A stretch of 46,582 nt of DNA from Candidatus Eiseniibacteriota bacterium. Lineage in GTDB: Bacteria > Eisenbacteria > RBG-16-71-46. The stretch is taken from NCBI GenBank assembly GCA_005893295.1, contig VBOY01000071.1, forward strand, positions 1-46,582, written 5' to 3'. The translations under genes and the position numbers were made by a program. Positions within the stretch are counted from its first letter, which is position 1. Every line of letters starts with the position of its first letter. Of the stretch, positions 17,553 to 27,434 are shown one piece after another. The notes beneath the pieces are model-generated. The model was not told the origin of the DNA and ran no database searches. It worked only from the letters and a program-made list of their open reading frames with translations.

Positions 17553-20500
17553 GGAGGCTGACGGGCCTGGCGCGGTCGGAGGGAGCGACGCTGCACATGG
17601 CCCTGCTCGCGGCCTTCGCCGCCGTGCTCGGGCGCTGGTCGGGGCAACGCGATTTCGGGATCGGCACGCCGGTCGCGGGGCGCAGCCGCGAGGAGGCGGA
17701 GCCGCTCATCGGCTGCTTCGTCAACTCCCTCGTGGTGCGGGCACGATTGGGGGGTGACCGGCTTCCCTACCGCGAGCTGCTCGGGCGGATCCGCGAGGCG
17801 GCCCTCGGAGGGTATGCCAACCAGGATGTCCCTTTCGAGCGCGTCGTCGAGGAGCTCCAACCCGACCGCGACCTGTCGCGCACGCCGCTTTTCCAGGTCA
17901 TGTTCATCCTGCAGAACGCCCCGGCCGGCGAGCTGGACCTCGGTGGCGGCGTCCGCTTGACCCCCTTCGACGCCCCCATCGAGACGTCCACGTTCGATCT
18001 GACGCTGTCGCTTGCACCGCTGGGCGATGCCCTGGACGGCTTCATGGAGTACAGCACCGAACTCTTCGAGGAAGCGACGATAAGGCGCCTGTGGGACCAC
18101 TTCGTCCGGCTCCTCGAGAGTGTCGCCGACGACCCGGCGGCGGATGTCCGCCGGGCGCGCCTGCTCGGCTCCGACGAGTATGTCCGCATCGTCCAGGAGT
18201 GGAGCGGCCGAAACCGGGTCGGCTCCGCCGACCGCCTGGTCCATGAGCTGTTTGCCGAGCAGGCGGTGGCGGAACCCGAGCGCCTCGCGGCCGTTCTCGG
18301 CGACCGGCGAGTGACCTACGGCGAGATTCACGAGCGGTCCGACCGTCTCGCCGCGCGTCTCGCGGAACATGCCGTCGGACCGGAGTCGCGGGTCGGGCTG
18401 TGCGTGCAACGCTCCCCCGAGCTGCTGGTGGGCCTGATGGCCGTGCTCAAGGCGGGCGGCGCCTTCGTCCCACTGGACCCGGAGCATCCGCGCGATCGTC
18501 TCGCCTTCGCGCTGCGGGACGCCGGCGCACGCGTCGTACTGGCGACCGGCGCGAGCGCCACCCTGGTCGAGGGTCCAGGTCGCGAGATCATCCGGCTCGA
18601 CGACGAGCGGTCTTATGCGGCCGGCCCGCTGCGCCCCCGGCGGCGCCCCTCCCCAGCGGGCCTCGCCTATGTCATCTACACCTCGGGCACGACCGGCAGG
18701 CCGAAAGGGGTGATGGTCGCCCACGGCGCTCTCTCCGCCGCCTATTTGGCCTGGGAGCGGCTTTACGGCTTCCCGGGGATTCGCAGTCACCTCCAGATGG
18801 CCGGGGTCGGCTTCGACGTCTGCACCGGCGACGTCCTGCGGGCCCTCTGCTCCGGCGGCACCCTGGTGTTCTGCGAGCGCGAGCAGCTGCTCGATTCCGA
18901 GCGTCTCTTCGAGCTGGCGCGGCGCGAGCAGGTCGAGTTCGCCGAGTTCGTGCCGGCGGTCCTGCGCCCGCTCGCAGCCTATGCCCGGAAGGGCGGCCGG
19001 CGGCTCCCCTCCGTGCGCCTGGCGGTCGTCGGCTCGGACCTCTGGACGGCAGCGGAGATCGCCGAGTTCCGAGCGGTCTTCGGGCCCGGCACGCGGCTCG
19101 CGAACGGCTACGGGGTCACCGAGGCGACGATCGACTCCACCTGCTGGTTCGTCGGCGACGGAGTCGCCGCCGGTAACCCGCCCATCGGTCGCCCGCTCGC
19201 GCACACCACCGTCTACGTGCTGGACGACCGCTTCGAGCCGGTGCCCGCGGGGATCACGGGCGAGCTTTTCCTGGGCGGCCCGGCGGTGGCTCGTGGTTAC
19301 ATCGGCAGGCCCGACGCGACCGCCGAGCGCTTCCTGCCGGACCCGTTCGGCGAGCCCGGCGACCGGTTGTACAGAACCGGCGACCGCGCTCGCTATACGG
19401 CGGATGGGTGTCTCCTCTTCGCCGGCCGCTTGGACGACCAGGTGAAGATCCGCGGCCTGCGTGTCGAGCCGGCCGAGGTCGAGACGCTCCTTGCGTCCTT
19501 CGACTCGGTCGCCGCCTGCGCCGTCGTCCCGCGGCGCGACCCCCGCGGCGCCCCGTGCCTCGCCGCCTACGTCGTTCCTCGGGATGGCACTTCCTTCGAC
19601 CCCGAAGCGGCGCGGCGCCTCCTGCGCGCGGAGCTACCCGAGGCGATGGTGCCCGCGGCCATCGTCGGGCTCGAGGCGCTGCCACTCACTCTGAACGGCA
19701 AGGTCGATCGAAGCAAGCTGCCCGAACCGGAATGGGGAGTGTCCGGCGCCTACGAGCCGCCGCGCACCGCCACCGAGCTGGCGGTCGCGGCAGCGTTCGC
19801 CCAGGTGCTCGAGCGCGCGCGGGTGGGTGCGGGCGATGATTTCTTCGCCCTGGGAGGCCACTCTCTCCTGGCGACTCAGGTGATCTCCCGGCTCCGGGCG
19901 GCGCTTGGGGTGGAGCTGCCTCTCCGGGCGATCTTCGAAGCGCCCACGGTGCGGGCCCTGGCGGCGTGCGTCGGAGCGCCCGGCGAGAGCGGCGCTCCAC
20001 CGCCCGTGGGCCGCGCCACCGAGGAGGAGCGCCGACGGCCGTCGTATGCGCAGCGGCGGCTCTGGTTCCTCGACCGCCTCGAGCCGGGGAGCGCGGCCTA
20101 CAACCTGCCGTCCTCGATCCTCCTCGAAGGCGATCTCGACGTGGCCGCGCTGGAGCGCTCCTTCGGCGAGCTGGTGCGGCGACAAGAGGCTCTGCGGACG
20201 CGGTTCGTCGAAGGGCCCGACCCACCGGAACAGGTCATCGATGCCCCCGCCGCGCTCCAACTCGGCTCCGAGGATCTCTCGGGTCTGCCCGAGGGGATGC
20301 GGCAGCGCGCGGTGGAGCGCCTGACGCGGGAGGAGGCGCGGCGGCCGTTCGACCTCGCCCGCGGGCCGCTGCTGCGCGCGCGCCTGCTCCGTCTGGAACC
20401 GGTGCGACACCTGCTCCTCGTGACCGTGCATCACATTGCGGCGGATGGCTGGTCCATGGGCCTGCTCGTGCGCGAGCTCGGCCTCCTCTACGGCGCTTAC

Positions 20501-23500
20501 TGCCGGGGCCACGAGAGCCCGCTCCCGGAGCTCCCGGTGCAGTATGCCGATTGGGCCGCCTGGCAGCGCGCCTGGCTCGCGGCGGGCACCATGGAGCACC
20601 AGCTCGCCTACTGGCGCGCGGAGCTGGAAGGGGTCGAACCGCTCGCACTCTCCTCCGATCGGCCCCGCCCGGCTCGGCCGACTCACGCCGGCGCCCAGAT
20701 CCCGGTGCGGTTGCCGGCGGCGCTGCGCGCGGCGCTGCAGAGGCTTGCCGGCGAGGAGGGAGCCACGCTCACCATGGCGCTGCTCGCCGGCTACGCCGCG
20801 GCCCTCGGGCGCTGGTCGGGGCAGAAGGACTTCGCCGTCGGCATCCCGGTCGCCAACCGCAGGACGCTCGAGGCGGAGTCGCTCGTCGGCTTCTTCGTCA
20901 ACACCCTGGCCGTGCGCCTGCGAGTCGGCGGATCCGGCCTCACGTTTCGCCGACTGCTCGGCCGGGTGCGCGAGGCGGCCCTGGGCGCCTACGCGCATCA
21001 GGACGTGCCGTTCGAGCGGGTCGTCGAGGAGCTCCAGCCCGAGCGGTACCTCGGCCACAACCCCGTTGTCCAGACACTCTTCGCGCTCCAGAACGCCCCG
21101 GTGGGTGCGATCGCCTTGCCCGGCCTCTCCCTGGTCTACGAGGAACCCGACACGGGCGTGACGCGCTTCGACGTCGAGCTGTTCCTTGCCGAGACTCCGT
21201 CCGGCCTGGAAGGGACCCTCAACTACAGCACCGAGCTGTTCGACCGCGAAACCGTCGAGCGCTTCTCTGAAAACTTCGCAGCGTTCCTCCAGTCGGGGGT
21301 GGAGAACCCCGACCGCGCCCTGGGGGACCTCCCGGCGCTCGCGCCGGCGCAGCTCCACCGGGTCCTGGCGGAGTGGAACGCAGCCCGCGAGCCTTACCCC
21401 GATCCGCCCGTCGTCCAGGCGCTTTTCGAGCGCCTCGCGGCCCTCGATCCCGAGGCCCCCGCAGCCTTCTGCGGCGACGCCTGTCTCTCCTACGGTGAGC
21501 TCAATGCGCGCGCCAACCGGCTCGCCCGCTTCTTGCGAAGGCAGGGAGTCGGCGCCGAGAACCTGGTCGCCGTGGGCCTCGAGCGCTCGTTCGACATGCT
21601 CGCGGCGCTCCTGGCGATCCTGAAGGCGGGCGCCGCCTACGTCCCCGTCGATCCCGAGTACCCGCTGGATCGCATCGCCCTGATCTTGGAGGACGCCCGG
21701 ACGCCCGTCGTTCTCACTCAGGCGTCCCACGCCGGCCGGCTGCCCGGGCGCGCGGCGCGTGCCCTCTTGCTCGACGAGGACTGGGAGGCGATCGCCCGCG
21801 AGGATCCCGGCGATCTCGGCCTCGACGTGCCTCCCGACTCGCTCGTCTATTCCGTCTACACCTCGGGCTCCACCGGGCGGCCCAAGGGGGTCGCCATGAC
21901 CCACCGCGCCATCGCCAATCTCCTCTCCTGGCAGAGGCGGGATTCCGGCAGGCTCGGGGCCCTCCGCACCCTCCAGTTCGCGTCCCTTTCCTTCGACGTC
22001 TCGTTCCAGGAGATCTTTTCGACGCTCACGGCGGGGGGCGCGATCGTGCTCGTGACCGAGGAGGAGCGGCGCGACGCGACGCGCCTGCTTCGCCTCATGG
22101 CCGCGCACCGGGTCCAGCGTCTCTTCCTTCCCTTCGTCGCCTTGAACCAGCTGGCGGAGACGGCCCAGTCCGCGGGCCTCTCCCCCGCGGACCTCAAGGA
22201 GATCAACACCGCCGGCGAGCAGCTCCGGATCACTCCCGCCCTCCGGGCCTTCTTCGGGAAGCTGCCCGGCTGCCGGCTGGTGAACCACTACGGCCCCAGC
22301 GAGACGCACCTCGTGACGGCCTTCGAGATGGAAGGGGATCCCTCCCGCTGGCCGGAGCTTCCCTCCATCGGACGACCGATCCCGAACGCGCCCGTCTTCC
22401 TGCTCGACGACGCCGGGCGACCCGTCCCCATCGGAGTCCCGGGTGAGCTGTGCGTGGGCGGGGCGGGTCTCGCCCGCGGCTACCACGCGCGGCCGGAGCT
22501 CACCGCGGAGCGTTTCGTACCCGATCCCTTCTCGGGCGAGGCGGGAGCGCGCCTCTACCGCACGGGCGACCTGGCGCGCTTCCGGACCGACGGCAACCTG
22601 GAGTTCCTCGGCCGGCTCGACCTGCAGGTGAAGGTGCGAGGCTATCGCGTCGAACCGGGCGAGATCGAGGCTGCCCTCTCCCGGCATCCTGCCGTCCGCC
22701 AGGCGGTCGTCGCGGCGCACGAGCACCGGGGCGGGAAGCGGCTGGCGGCTTACGTGCTCCTCCACGAGGGAAAGTGCGCCGCGCCGGCCCAGCTGCGGGA
22801 GCACCTCGCCCGCGAGCTGCCCGAGTTCATGGTGCCGGCGGCGATCCTGGTCCTCGAGGCGCTGCCCGTGACGCCCAACGGTAAAGTGGACCGCTTGGCC
22901 CTTCCCGAGCCCGAATGGGGCGCCGCGGCCACCTATATCGCCCCGCGCACCCCCCAGGAAGAGATCGTGTGCGGCATTTTCGCGGAGGTGCTCGGACTGG
23001 AGCGCGTCGGCGTCGCCGACAACTTCTTCGACCTGGGCGGGCACTCACTGCTGGCGACCCAGGTGATATCCCGGGTTCGGCGGGCGTTCGACGCGGAAGT
23101 GCTGCTGCGAATCCTGTTCGAGTCACCGACCCCGGCGGGGGTCGCCGCCGCGGCGGCACGGAACGTCGGTACGCCGGCTCTCCCACCCATCCGCCGCGCG
23201 GCCGAACCGGAAAGGCGGACGCTCTCCTATGCCCAGCGCCGCCTCTGGTTTCTGCACCAGCTCGAGCCGGCCTCGGGCGTGTACAACCTCCCCGTGGCGC
23301 TGCGCCTCGAGGGGGAGCTGGACATCGCCGCCTTGGGGCGCGCACTGAGCGCGATGGTGCAGCGGCACGAGGCGCTGCGGACCCGGATCGTCGAGGGGCC
23401 AAACGGGCCCGAGTCGATTGCCGACGACCCGTTCGATCTACTCCTGGAAGCGGAGGACCTCTCCCGTGCGGCCGGTCCGCCCGCGGCGGCGGCGCACCAA

Positions 23501-26500
23501 CAGCTCGCCGAAGAGGCGGCACGGCCTTTCGACCTGGCACGCGGGCCGCTGGTTCGCGTGCGGCTCCTGCGACTGGGCCCCGGGGATCACGTGCTGTCGG
23601 TGGTGGCACATCACATCTCGGCGGACGGCTGGTCCATGGGCGTGCTCGTACGCGATCTGGGCGTGCTCTACGCGGCCTTCACCAAGGGCCGTCCGAATCC
23701 ACTGAGGGAGATGGAGGTCCAGTACCCGGACTGGGCGGCGTGGCAGCGGGCCTGGCTGGAGGGAGGGGAGCTCGACCGGCAGCTCGCCTACTGGCGCGCG
23801 GAGCTGGAGGGCGCGCCGCGGGCGCTGGAGCTCCCCACCGACCGCGCCCGGCCGGCCACCGCGACCTGGAGAGGAGCAACGATCCCGGTGGCTCTCGAAG
23901 GCCGGCTGCACGCCCGTCTGCAGCAACTCGCCCGATCGGCAGGCTCTACGCTCCACATGGCGCTCCTGGCCGGTTATGCGTGGACTCTCATGCGTCAGGG
24001 GTCGCAACGCGACGTGGTCGTCGGGACGCCGGTGGCCAATCGGCGCGCCGCGGAAGCCGAGCCGCTGGTCGGTTTCTTCGTGAACACCCTGGCGGTCCGC
24101 GTGTGCGCCGGCGGGCTAGGAATGACCTACCGCGACCTGCTGTCTCGGGTGCGCGCCGCCTGCCTCGGAGCCTACGCGAACCAGGACGTGCCGTTCGAGC
24201 GCGTCGTCGAGGAGATCCAGCCCGAGCGCTCCCTCAACCGTGCGCCCGTTTTCCAGACCGCCTTCGCGCTGCAGAACGCCCGACTGCCGCCCATCGATCT
24301 TCCGGGCTTGCGGGTGACGCCGTTCGAGGTGGACTCCGCCACGGCGAAGTTCGACCTCATGCTTACCCTCGAGGAAACCGCCGAAGGCCTGGCGGGCGCT
24401 TTCGAATACAACACCGATCTGTTCGATCGCGACACCGTCCAGGGGATCTTCTCGCGCTTCGCCAGGGTCCTCGCGGGGGGCGTCACGGCGCCCGACACTC
24501 CCCTCGTGGAGATTCCCCTCCTCGACGAGGTGGAGCGGCGCCGCGTTCTGGTGGAATGGAATCCGCCCGCTCCCGGCCCGCAGGGGCCGGCACTCCTGCA
24601 CGAGCTGTTCGAGCGGCAGGTACGGCGCACGCCCGACGCGCCGGCGCTGGCCCGTGGGCCCGAAACACTGGGCTACTCCGAGCTCGAGGCGCGGGCAAAC
24701 CGCCTGGCCAACCACCTCCGCTCGCTCGGCATCGGTCCCGAGCGGCGGGTCGCGGTGAGCCTCGAGCGCTCGCCGGAGGCGATTCTCGCCATCCTCGCCG
24801 TCCTCAAGGCCGGGGGCGCCTACGTGGCGCTCGATCCCGGGCAGCCGGAGGAGCGCCTTGGCTGGCTCGTCCGGGACAGCGGCGCCAGCCTCGTCGTGGC
24901 CGACAGCCGATCTTCCGCCAAGATCGCGGCCGGTGGCGCGCCCCTCGTCCTCCTGGACCGGGATGCGGCGGCGATCGCGCGGCACCTGGAAAGTTGCCCG
25001 CCCGCCCGTGCCCGGCCGCAAAACCTGGCGTACGTGCTCTACACGTCCGGCTCCACCGGCCGGCCGAAGGGCGTGGGCATCGAGCACCGGCAGATCGTGA
25101 GCTACGTCGATGCGGCCATCGAGCGACTCGGCATCCGCCCGGGATGGCGCTTCGCCCTGCTTTCCACCTTGGCAGCCGACCTGGGCAACACCGCAATCTT
25201 TCCGTGCCTCGCAACGGGGGGCTGCCTCCACCTCTTCCCGCCGGAGATCGCCCTCGACCCTGCGGGGGTCGAAGCTTATTGCGACGAGCACCTCATCGAC
25301 TGCCTCAAGATTGTCCCGTCGCACCTGCAGGCCTTGCAAGGTGGAGCGCGTCCCGAGCGCGTGTTGCCGCGCCGCCTCCTCATCCTCGGCGGCGAGGCCA
25401 CCGGGGGGGCGCGTCTGGCGGCGCTGCGCCAGCGGGCGCCCGATTGCCGTATTGCCAATCACTACGGGCCCACCGAGACGACCGTCGGCGCCGTGGCGGG
25501 ATTCCTCGGTGCAGCGGATGCCGCGCGTGCCGGCGCCCCCCTCGGGCGCCCCCTGGGCAACACCCGCGCCTACGTCCTCGACGAGCGGCTGCAGCCGCTC
25601 CCCGCGGGCGTGCCGGGGGAGCTGTTCCTCTCCGGCGCCGGCGTTGCCCGCGGCTACCTCGGCTCTCCCGGCCTGACCGCCGAGTGCTTCGGTCCCGACC
25701 CGTACTCAGCGGTGCCGGGCGAGCGCCTCTACCGGACGGGGGATCGGGCCCGCTGGCTGACCGACGGACGCCTCGAATTCCTCGGCCGGGGCGACGGGCA
25801 GGTGAAGGTGCGCGGGTACCGCGTCGAGACGGGTGAGGTGAAAACGGCCATCGAGAGCCATCCCGGCGTGCGGCAAGCGGTGGTCGTCGCCCGCGCGGAC
25901 GCTGCGGCCGGGGCCCGTCTTGTCGCTTACGTCGTCCCCGAACCCGCCGCCTCTCCCACCGTCGACGGACTGCCGCGCCGGAGACTGCCGAACGGCCTGG
26001 CGCTCGCCGAGCTCAACCGCAACGAGACCGACTACATCTTCCGCGAAATCTTCGAGCGGCGGGCCTACGTCCGGCACGGCATCACACTGCGCCGCGGCGA
26101 CATCGTGTTCGACGTCGGGGCCAACGTGGGCCTGTTCACGGTCTTCGCGAGCCTCGCCGGCGCCCCGGCAGTCGTCTTCGCGTTCGAGCCCAATCCGCAC
26201 CTCCTGCCGATGCTGCGCGCCAACGCGTCCTTGTACGCGCCGGGCTCGAGGATCTTCCCCGTCGGGCTGGCCGCCGAGGAGCGGACCGCCCCGTTCACGT
26301 TCTTCCCGGGATTCTCCCTCCTCTCGGGCCTCTATGCCGATGCCGAGGCCGACCAGCAGGTCGTGAAATCGTTCCTTGAAAACCAGGGGCGCGCCGGCGC
26401 CGAGGGCGCCGCGGGCCTCGCGCGGGAGGCCGAAGCGCTGCTCGAGGGGCGCTTCGCCGGCCGGACCTTCGACGTGCCGCTGCGGGTCCTCTCGGAGGTC

Positions 26501-27316
26501 ATCGCCGAGCAGGGCGTCGAGCGCATCGACCTTCTCAAGGTCAACGCCGAGAAGGCGGAGCTCGACGTGCTGCTCGGCCTGAGGGAGAAGGACTGGCCCC
26601 GGATCAGCCAGATCGTGGTCGAGGTCGACCTGACCGCGAACCTCGCTCCCATCCTCGCGCTCCTTAAGGAGCACGACTTCGAGGTTCTCGTCGATCGGGA
26701 TCCGCTGCTCGAGCGGACACAGCTGTGCTACGTCTATGCCGCGCGGCGGGCTTCGGGGCGCACTCTCGCTCCCGGGACCGGGCCGTCCACGGGATTGCTC
26801 GAGCTCGGCGTGGCTCTCCTGGCGCCCGACGTCCTGCGCGCCCATCTGGCCCGCTCGCTGCCCGAGCCGATGCTCCCTTCCGCCTGGGTCTTCCTCGAGT
26901 CCCTGCCGCTCACCGCCAACGGCAAGCTTGACCGGTCCCGCCTGCCCGAGCCGGAGGCGCGGGAGGTCGCCTACGTGGCGCCTCGAGGCGAGCTGGAGCG
27001 AGCGGTGGCCGGCATCTGGTCCGAGTTGCTCGGACGGGAGCGCATCGGCGCAGAGGACAACTTCTTCGACCTGGGAGGCCACTCCCTGCTGCTGGCGCGC
27101 GTGCACGCGCGGCTGCGCGACACCTTGAGCGCGGACCTGTCGGTGGTGGACCTGTTCCGCTTCCCGACCGTCGCCTCCCTCGCCGCGCGCCTCGCGGGGC
27201 AGACAGCGGACCTCAGCGCGCCGCAGGCCGACCGAAACCGCGGCGCCCGGCGGCGCGCCGCCATCCGGCCTCGTGCGGGAAGGCGCCGGGCCGCGACGCC
27301 TGGAGGCGACGCATGA
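17414..27316 (+). CDS. NRPS B, second part: (C)-A(Orn-like)-PCP-C-A(Pro-like)-PCP-C-A(Asp-like)+oMT-PCP
   Basis: The first ATG (17414) is internal to C4; coding in this frame begins at 17369. Order: end of C4; A4 (about 18230-19730) with code D-V-G-E-V-G-G-I-D-K, 8/10 to Orn; PCP4 (Ser 19862); C5 (HHIAADGWS); A5 (about 21400-22900) with D-V-Q-L-N-A-H-L-V-K, 8/10 to the Pro code; PCP5 (Ser 23045); C6 (HHISADGWS); A6 (about 24590 on) with D-L-T-K-I-G-H-V-G-K, close to Asp codes. A6 is split after core A8 by an FkbM-type methyltransferase (25960-26756) and finishes with the A10 core (TANGKLDRS). PCP6 has LGGHSLL (Ser 27083). No E domain follows PCP4, PCP5 or PCP6, so L-residues are expected. The basic C-terminal tail (RRRAAIRPRAGRRRAATPGGDA region) could be a docking element. 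The next gene is 118 nt downstream. Confidence 0.92.
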   Translation: MERQLAWWRTELDGLEPLALPTDRPRSGRPTYAGASLEVRLDADLVGRLTGLARSEGATLHMALLAAFAAVLGRWSGQRDFGIGTPVAGRSREEAEPLIGCFVNSLVVRARLGGDRLPYRELLGRIREAALGGYANQDVPFERVVEELQPDRDLSRTPLFQVMFILQNAPAGELDLGGGVRLTPFDAPIETSTFDLTLSLAPLGDALDGFMEYSTELFEEATIRRLWDHFVRLLESVADDPAADVRRARLLGSDEYVRIVQEWSGRNRVGSADRLVHELFAEQAVAEPERLAAVLGDRRVTYGEIHERSDRLAARLAEHAVGPESRVGLCVQRSPELLVGLMAVLKAGGAFVPLDPEHPRDRLAFALRDAGARVVLATGASATLVEGPGREIIRLDDERSYAAGPLRPRRRPSPAGLAYVIYTSGTTGRPKGVMVAHGALSAAYLAWERLYGFPGIRSHLQMAGVGFDVCTGDVLRALCSGGTLVFCEREQLLDSERLFELARREQVEFAEFVPAVLRPLAAYARKGGRRLPSVRLAVVGSDLWTAAEIAEFRAVFGPGTRLANGYGVTEATIDSTCWFVGDGVAAGNPPIGRPLAHTTVYVLDDRFEPVPAGITGELFLGGPAVARGYIGRPDATAERFLPDPFGEPGDRLYRTGDRARYTADGCLLFAGRLDDQVKIRGLRVEPAEVETLLASFDSVAACAVVPRRDPRGAPCLAAYVVPRDGTSFDPEAARRLLRAELPEAMVPAAIVGLEALPLTLNGKVDRSKLPEPEWGVSGAYEPPRTATELAVAAAFAQVLERARVGAGDDFFALGGHSLLATQVISRLRAALGVELPLRAIFEAPTVRALAACVGAPGESGAPPPVGRATEEERRRPSYAQRRLWFLDRLEPGSAAYNLPSSILLEGDLDVAALERSFGELVRRQEALRTRFVEGPDPPEQVIDAPAALQLGSEDLSGLPEGMRQRAVERLTREEARRPFDLARGPLLRARLLRLEPVRHLLLVTVHHIAADGWSMGLLVRELGLLYGAYCRGHESPLPELPVQYADWAAWQRAWLAAGTMEHQLAYWRAELEGVEPLALSSDRPRPARPTHAGAQIPVRLPAALRAALQRLAGEEGATLTMALLAGYAAALGRWSGQKDFAVGIPVANRRTLEAESLVGFFVNTLAVRLRVGGSGLTFRRLLGRVREAALGAYAHQDVPFERVVEELQPERYLGHNPVVQTLFALQNAPVGAIALPGLSLVYEEPDTGVTRFDVELFLAETPSGLEGTLNYSTELFDRETVERFSENFAAFLQSGVENPDRALGDLPALAPAQLHRVLAEWNAAREPYPDPPVVQALFERLAALDPEAPAAFCGDACLSYGELNARANRLARFLRRQGVGAENLVAVGLERSFDMLAALLAILKAGAAYVPVDPEYPLDRIALILEDARTPVVLTQASHAGRLPGRAARALLLDEDWEAIAREDPGDLGLDVPPDSLVYSVYTSGSTGRPKGVAMTHRAIANLLSWQRRDSGRLGALRTLQFASLSFDVSFQEIFSTLTAGGAIVLVTEEERRDATRLLRLMAAHRVQRLFLPFVALNQLAETAQSAGLSPADLKEINTAGEQLRITPALRAFFGKLPGCRLVNHYGPSETHLVTAFEMEGDPSRWPELPSIGRPIPNAPVFLLDDAGRPVPIGVPGELCVGGAGLARGYHARPELTAERFVPDPFSGEAGARLYRTGDLARFRTDGNLEFLGRLDLQVKVRGYRVEPGEIEAALSRHPAVRQAVVAAHEHRGGKRLAAYVLLHEGKCAAPAQLREHLARELPEFMVPAAILVLEALPVTPNGKVDRLALPEPEWGAAATYIAPRTPQEEIVCGIFAEVLGLERVGVADNFFDLGGHSLLATQVISRVRRAFDAEVLLRILFESPTPAGVAAAAARNVGTPALPPIRRAAEPERRTLSYAQRRLWFLHQLEPASGVYNLPVALRLEGELDIAALGRALSAMVQRHEALRTRIVEGPNGPESIADDPFDLLLEAEDLSRAAGPPAAAAHQQLAEEAARPFDLARGPLVRVRLLRLGPGDHVLSVVAHHISADGWSMGVLVRDLGVLYAAFTKGRPNPLREMEVQYPDWAAWQRAWLEGGELDRQLAYWRAELEGAPRALELPTDRARPATATWRGATIPVALEGRLHARLQQLARSAGSTLHMALLAGYAWTLMRQGSQRDVVVGTPVANRRAAEAEPLVGFFVNTLAVRVCAGGLGMTYRDLLSRVRAACLGAYANQDVPFERVVEEIQPERSLNRAPVFQTAFALQNARLPPIDLPGLRVTPFEVDSATAKFDLMLTLEETAEGLAGAFEYNTDLFDRDTVQGIFSRFARVLAGGVTAPDTPLVEIPLLDEVERRRVLVEWNPPAPGPQGPALLHELFERQVRRTPDAPALARGPETLGYSELEARANRLANHLRSLGIGPERRVAVSLERSPEAILAILAVLKAGGAYVALDPGQPEERLGWLVRDSGASLVVADSRSSAKIAAGGAPLVLLDRDAAAIARHLESCPPARARPQNLAYVLYTSGSTGRPKGVGIEHRQIVSYVDAAIERLGIRPGWRFALLSTLAADLGNTAIFPCLATGGCLHLFPPEIALDPAGVEAYCDEHLIDCLKIVPSHLQALQGGARPERVLPRRLLILGGEATGGARLAALRQRAPDCRIANHYGPTETTVGAVAGFLGAADAARAGAPLGRPLGNTRAYVLDERLQPLPAGVPGELFLSGAGVARGYLGSPGLTAECFGPDPYSAVPGERLYRTGDRARWLTDGRLEFLGRGDGQVKVRGYRVETGEVKTAIESHPGVRQAVVVARADAAAGARLVAYVVPEPAASPTVDGLPRRRLPNGLALAELNRNETDYIFREIFERRAYVRHGITLRRGDIVFDVGANVGLFTVFASLAGAPAVVFAFEPNPHLLPMLRANASLYAPGSRIFPVGLAAEERTAPFTFFPGFSLLSGLYADAEADQQVVKSFLENQGRAGAEGAAGLAREAEALLEGRFAGRTFDVPLRVLSEVIAEQGVERIDLLKVNAEKAELDVLLGLREKDWPRISQIVVEVDLTANLAPILALLKEHDFEVLVDRDPLLERTQLCYVYAARRASGRTLAPGTGPSTGLLELGVALLAPDVLRAHLARSLPEPMLPSAWVFLESLPLTANGKLDRSRLPEPEAREVAYVAPRGELERAVAGIWSELLGRERIGAEDNFFDLGGHSLLLARVHARLRDTLSADLSVVDLFRFPTVASLAARLAGQTADLSAPQADRNRGARRRAAIRPRAGRRRAATPGGDA
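25960..26756 (+). other. FkbM-family methyltransferase domain embedded in A6
   Basis: About 265 residues are inserted between adenylation cores A8 and A10. The SAM-binding motif is IVFDVGANVGLFTVF, followed by FAFEPNPHLLPML and the FkbM-family signature region LLKVNAEKAELDVLLGL. FkbM-type domains are O-methyltransferases, unlike the N-methyltransferases usually found at this A-domain position. On an Asp-activating module the likely target is the side-chain carboxylate, giving a methyl ester (inference). Confidence 0.85.
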
Positions 27317-27351
27317 GCCCGACGGCGCGGCCTCCAGAGAATCGGCCTCTC

Positions 27352-27381
27352 TTGACAGGGTGGGGGCAGGTTCGCAACAAT
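27352..27381 (+). promoter_or_regulatory. Candidate internal promoter before the PKS gene
   Basis: A perfect -35 TTGACA (27352-27357) and AACAAT (27376-27381) are 18 nt apart in the 118-nt gap after NRPS B. A start near 27388 would give a leader of about 47 nt before ATG 27435. It could uncouple the PKS and later genes from the long upstream transcript. Pattern match only. Confidence 0.4.
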
Positions 27382-27434
27382 CGCTCCCTCCAAGCCAATC
27401 TCATTTCCCGGCCGCCCGGGAGCTTTGAGACGCC

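Noticed and set aside
19740-20050. Hidden epimerisation or dual C/E function after the Orn-like A4
   Set aside because: C5 shows an ordinary HHIAADGWS motif and no extra N-terminal HHxxxxxGD motif; no E domain lies between PCP4 and C5.
19634-23044. Long - strand open frame (1136 codons) opposite NRPS B
   Set aside because: Same reason: antisense of intact A4-PCP4-C5-A5 coding, low-complexity Arg/Gly/Glu-rich translation, no family features.
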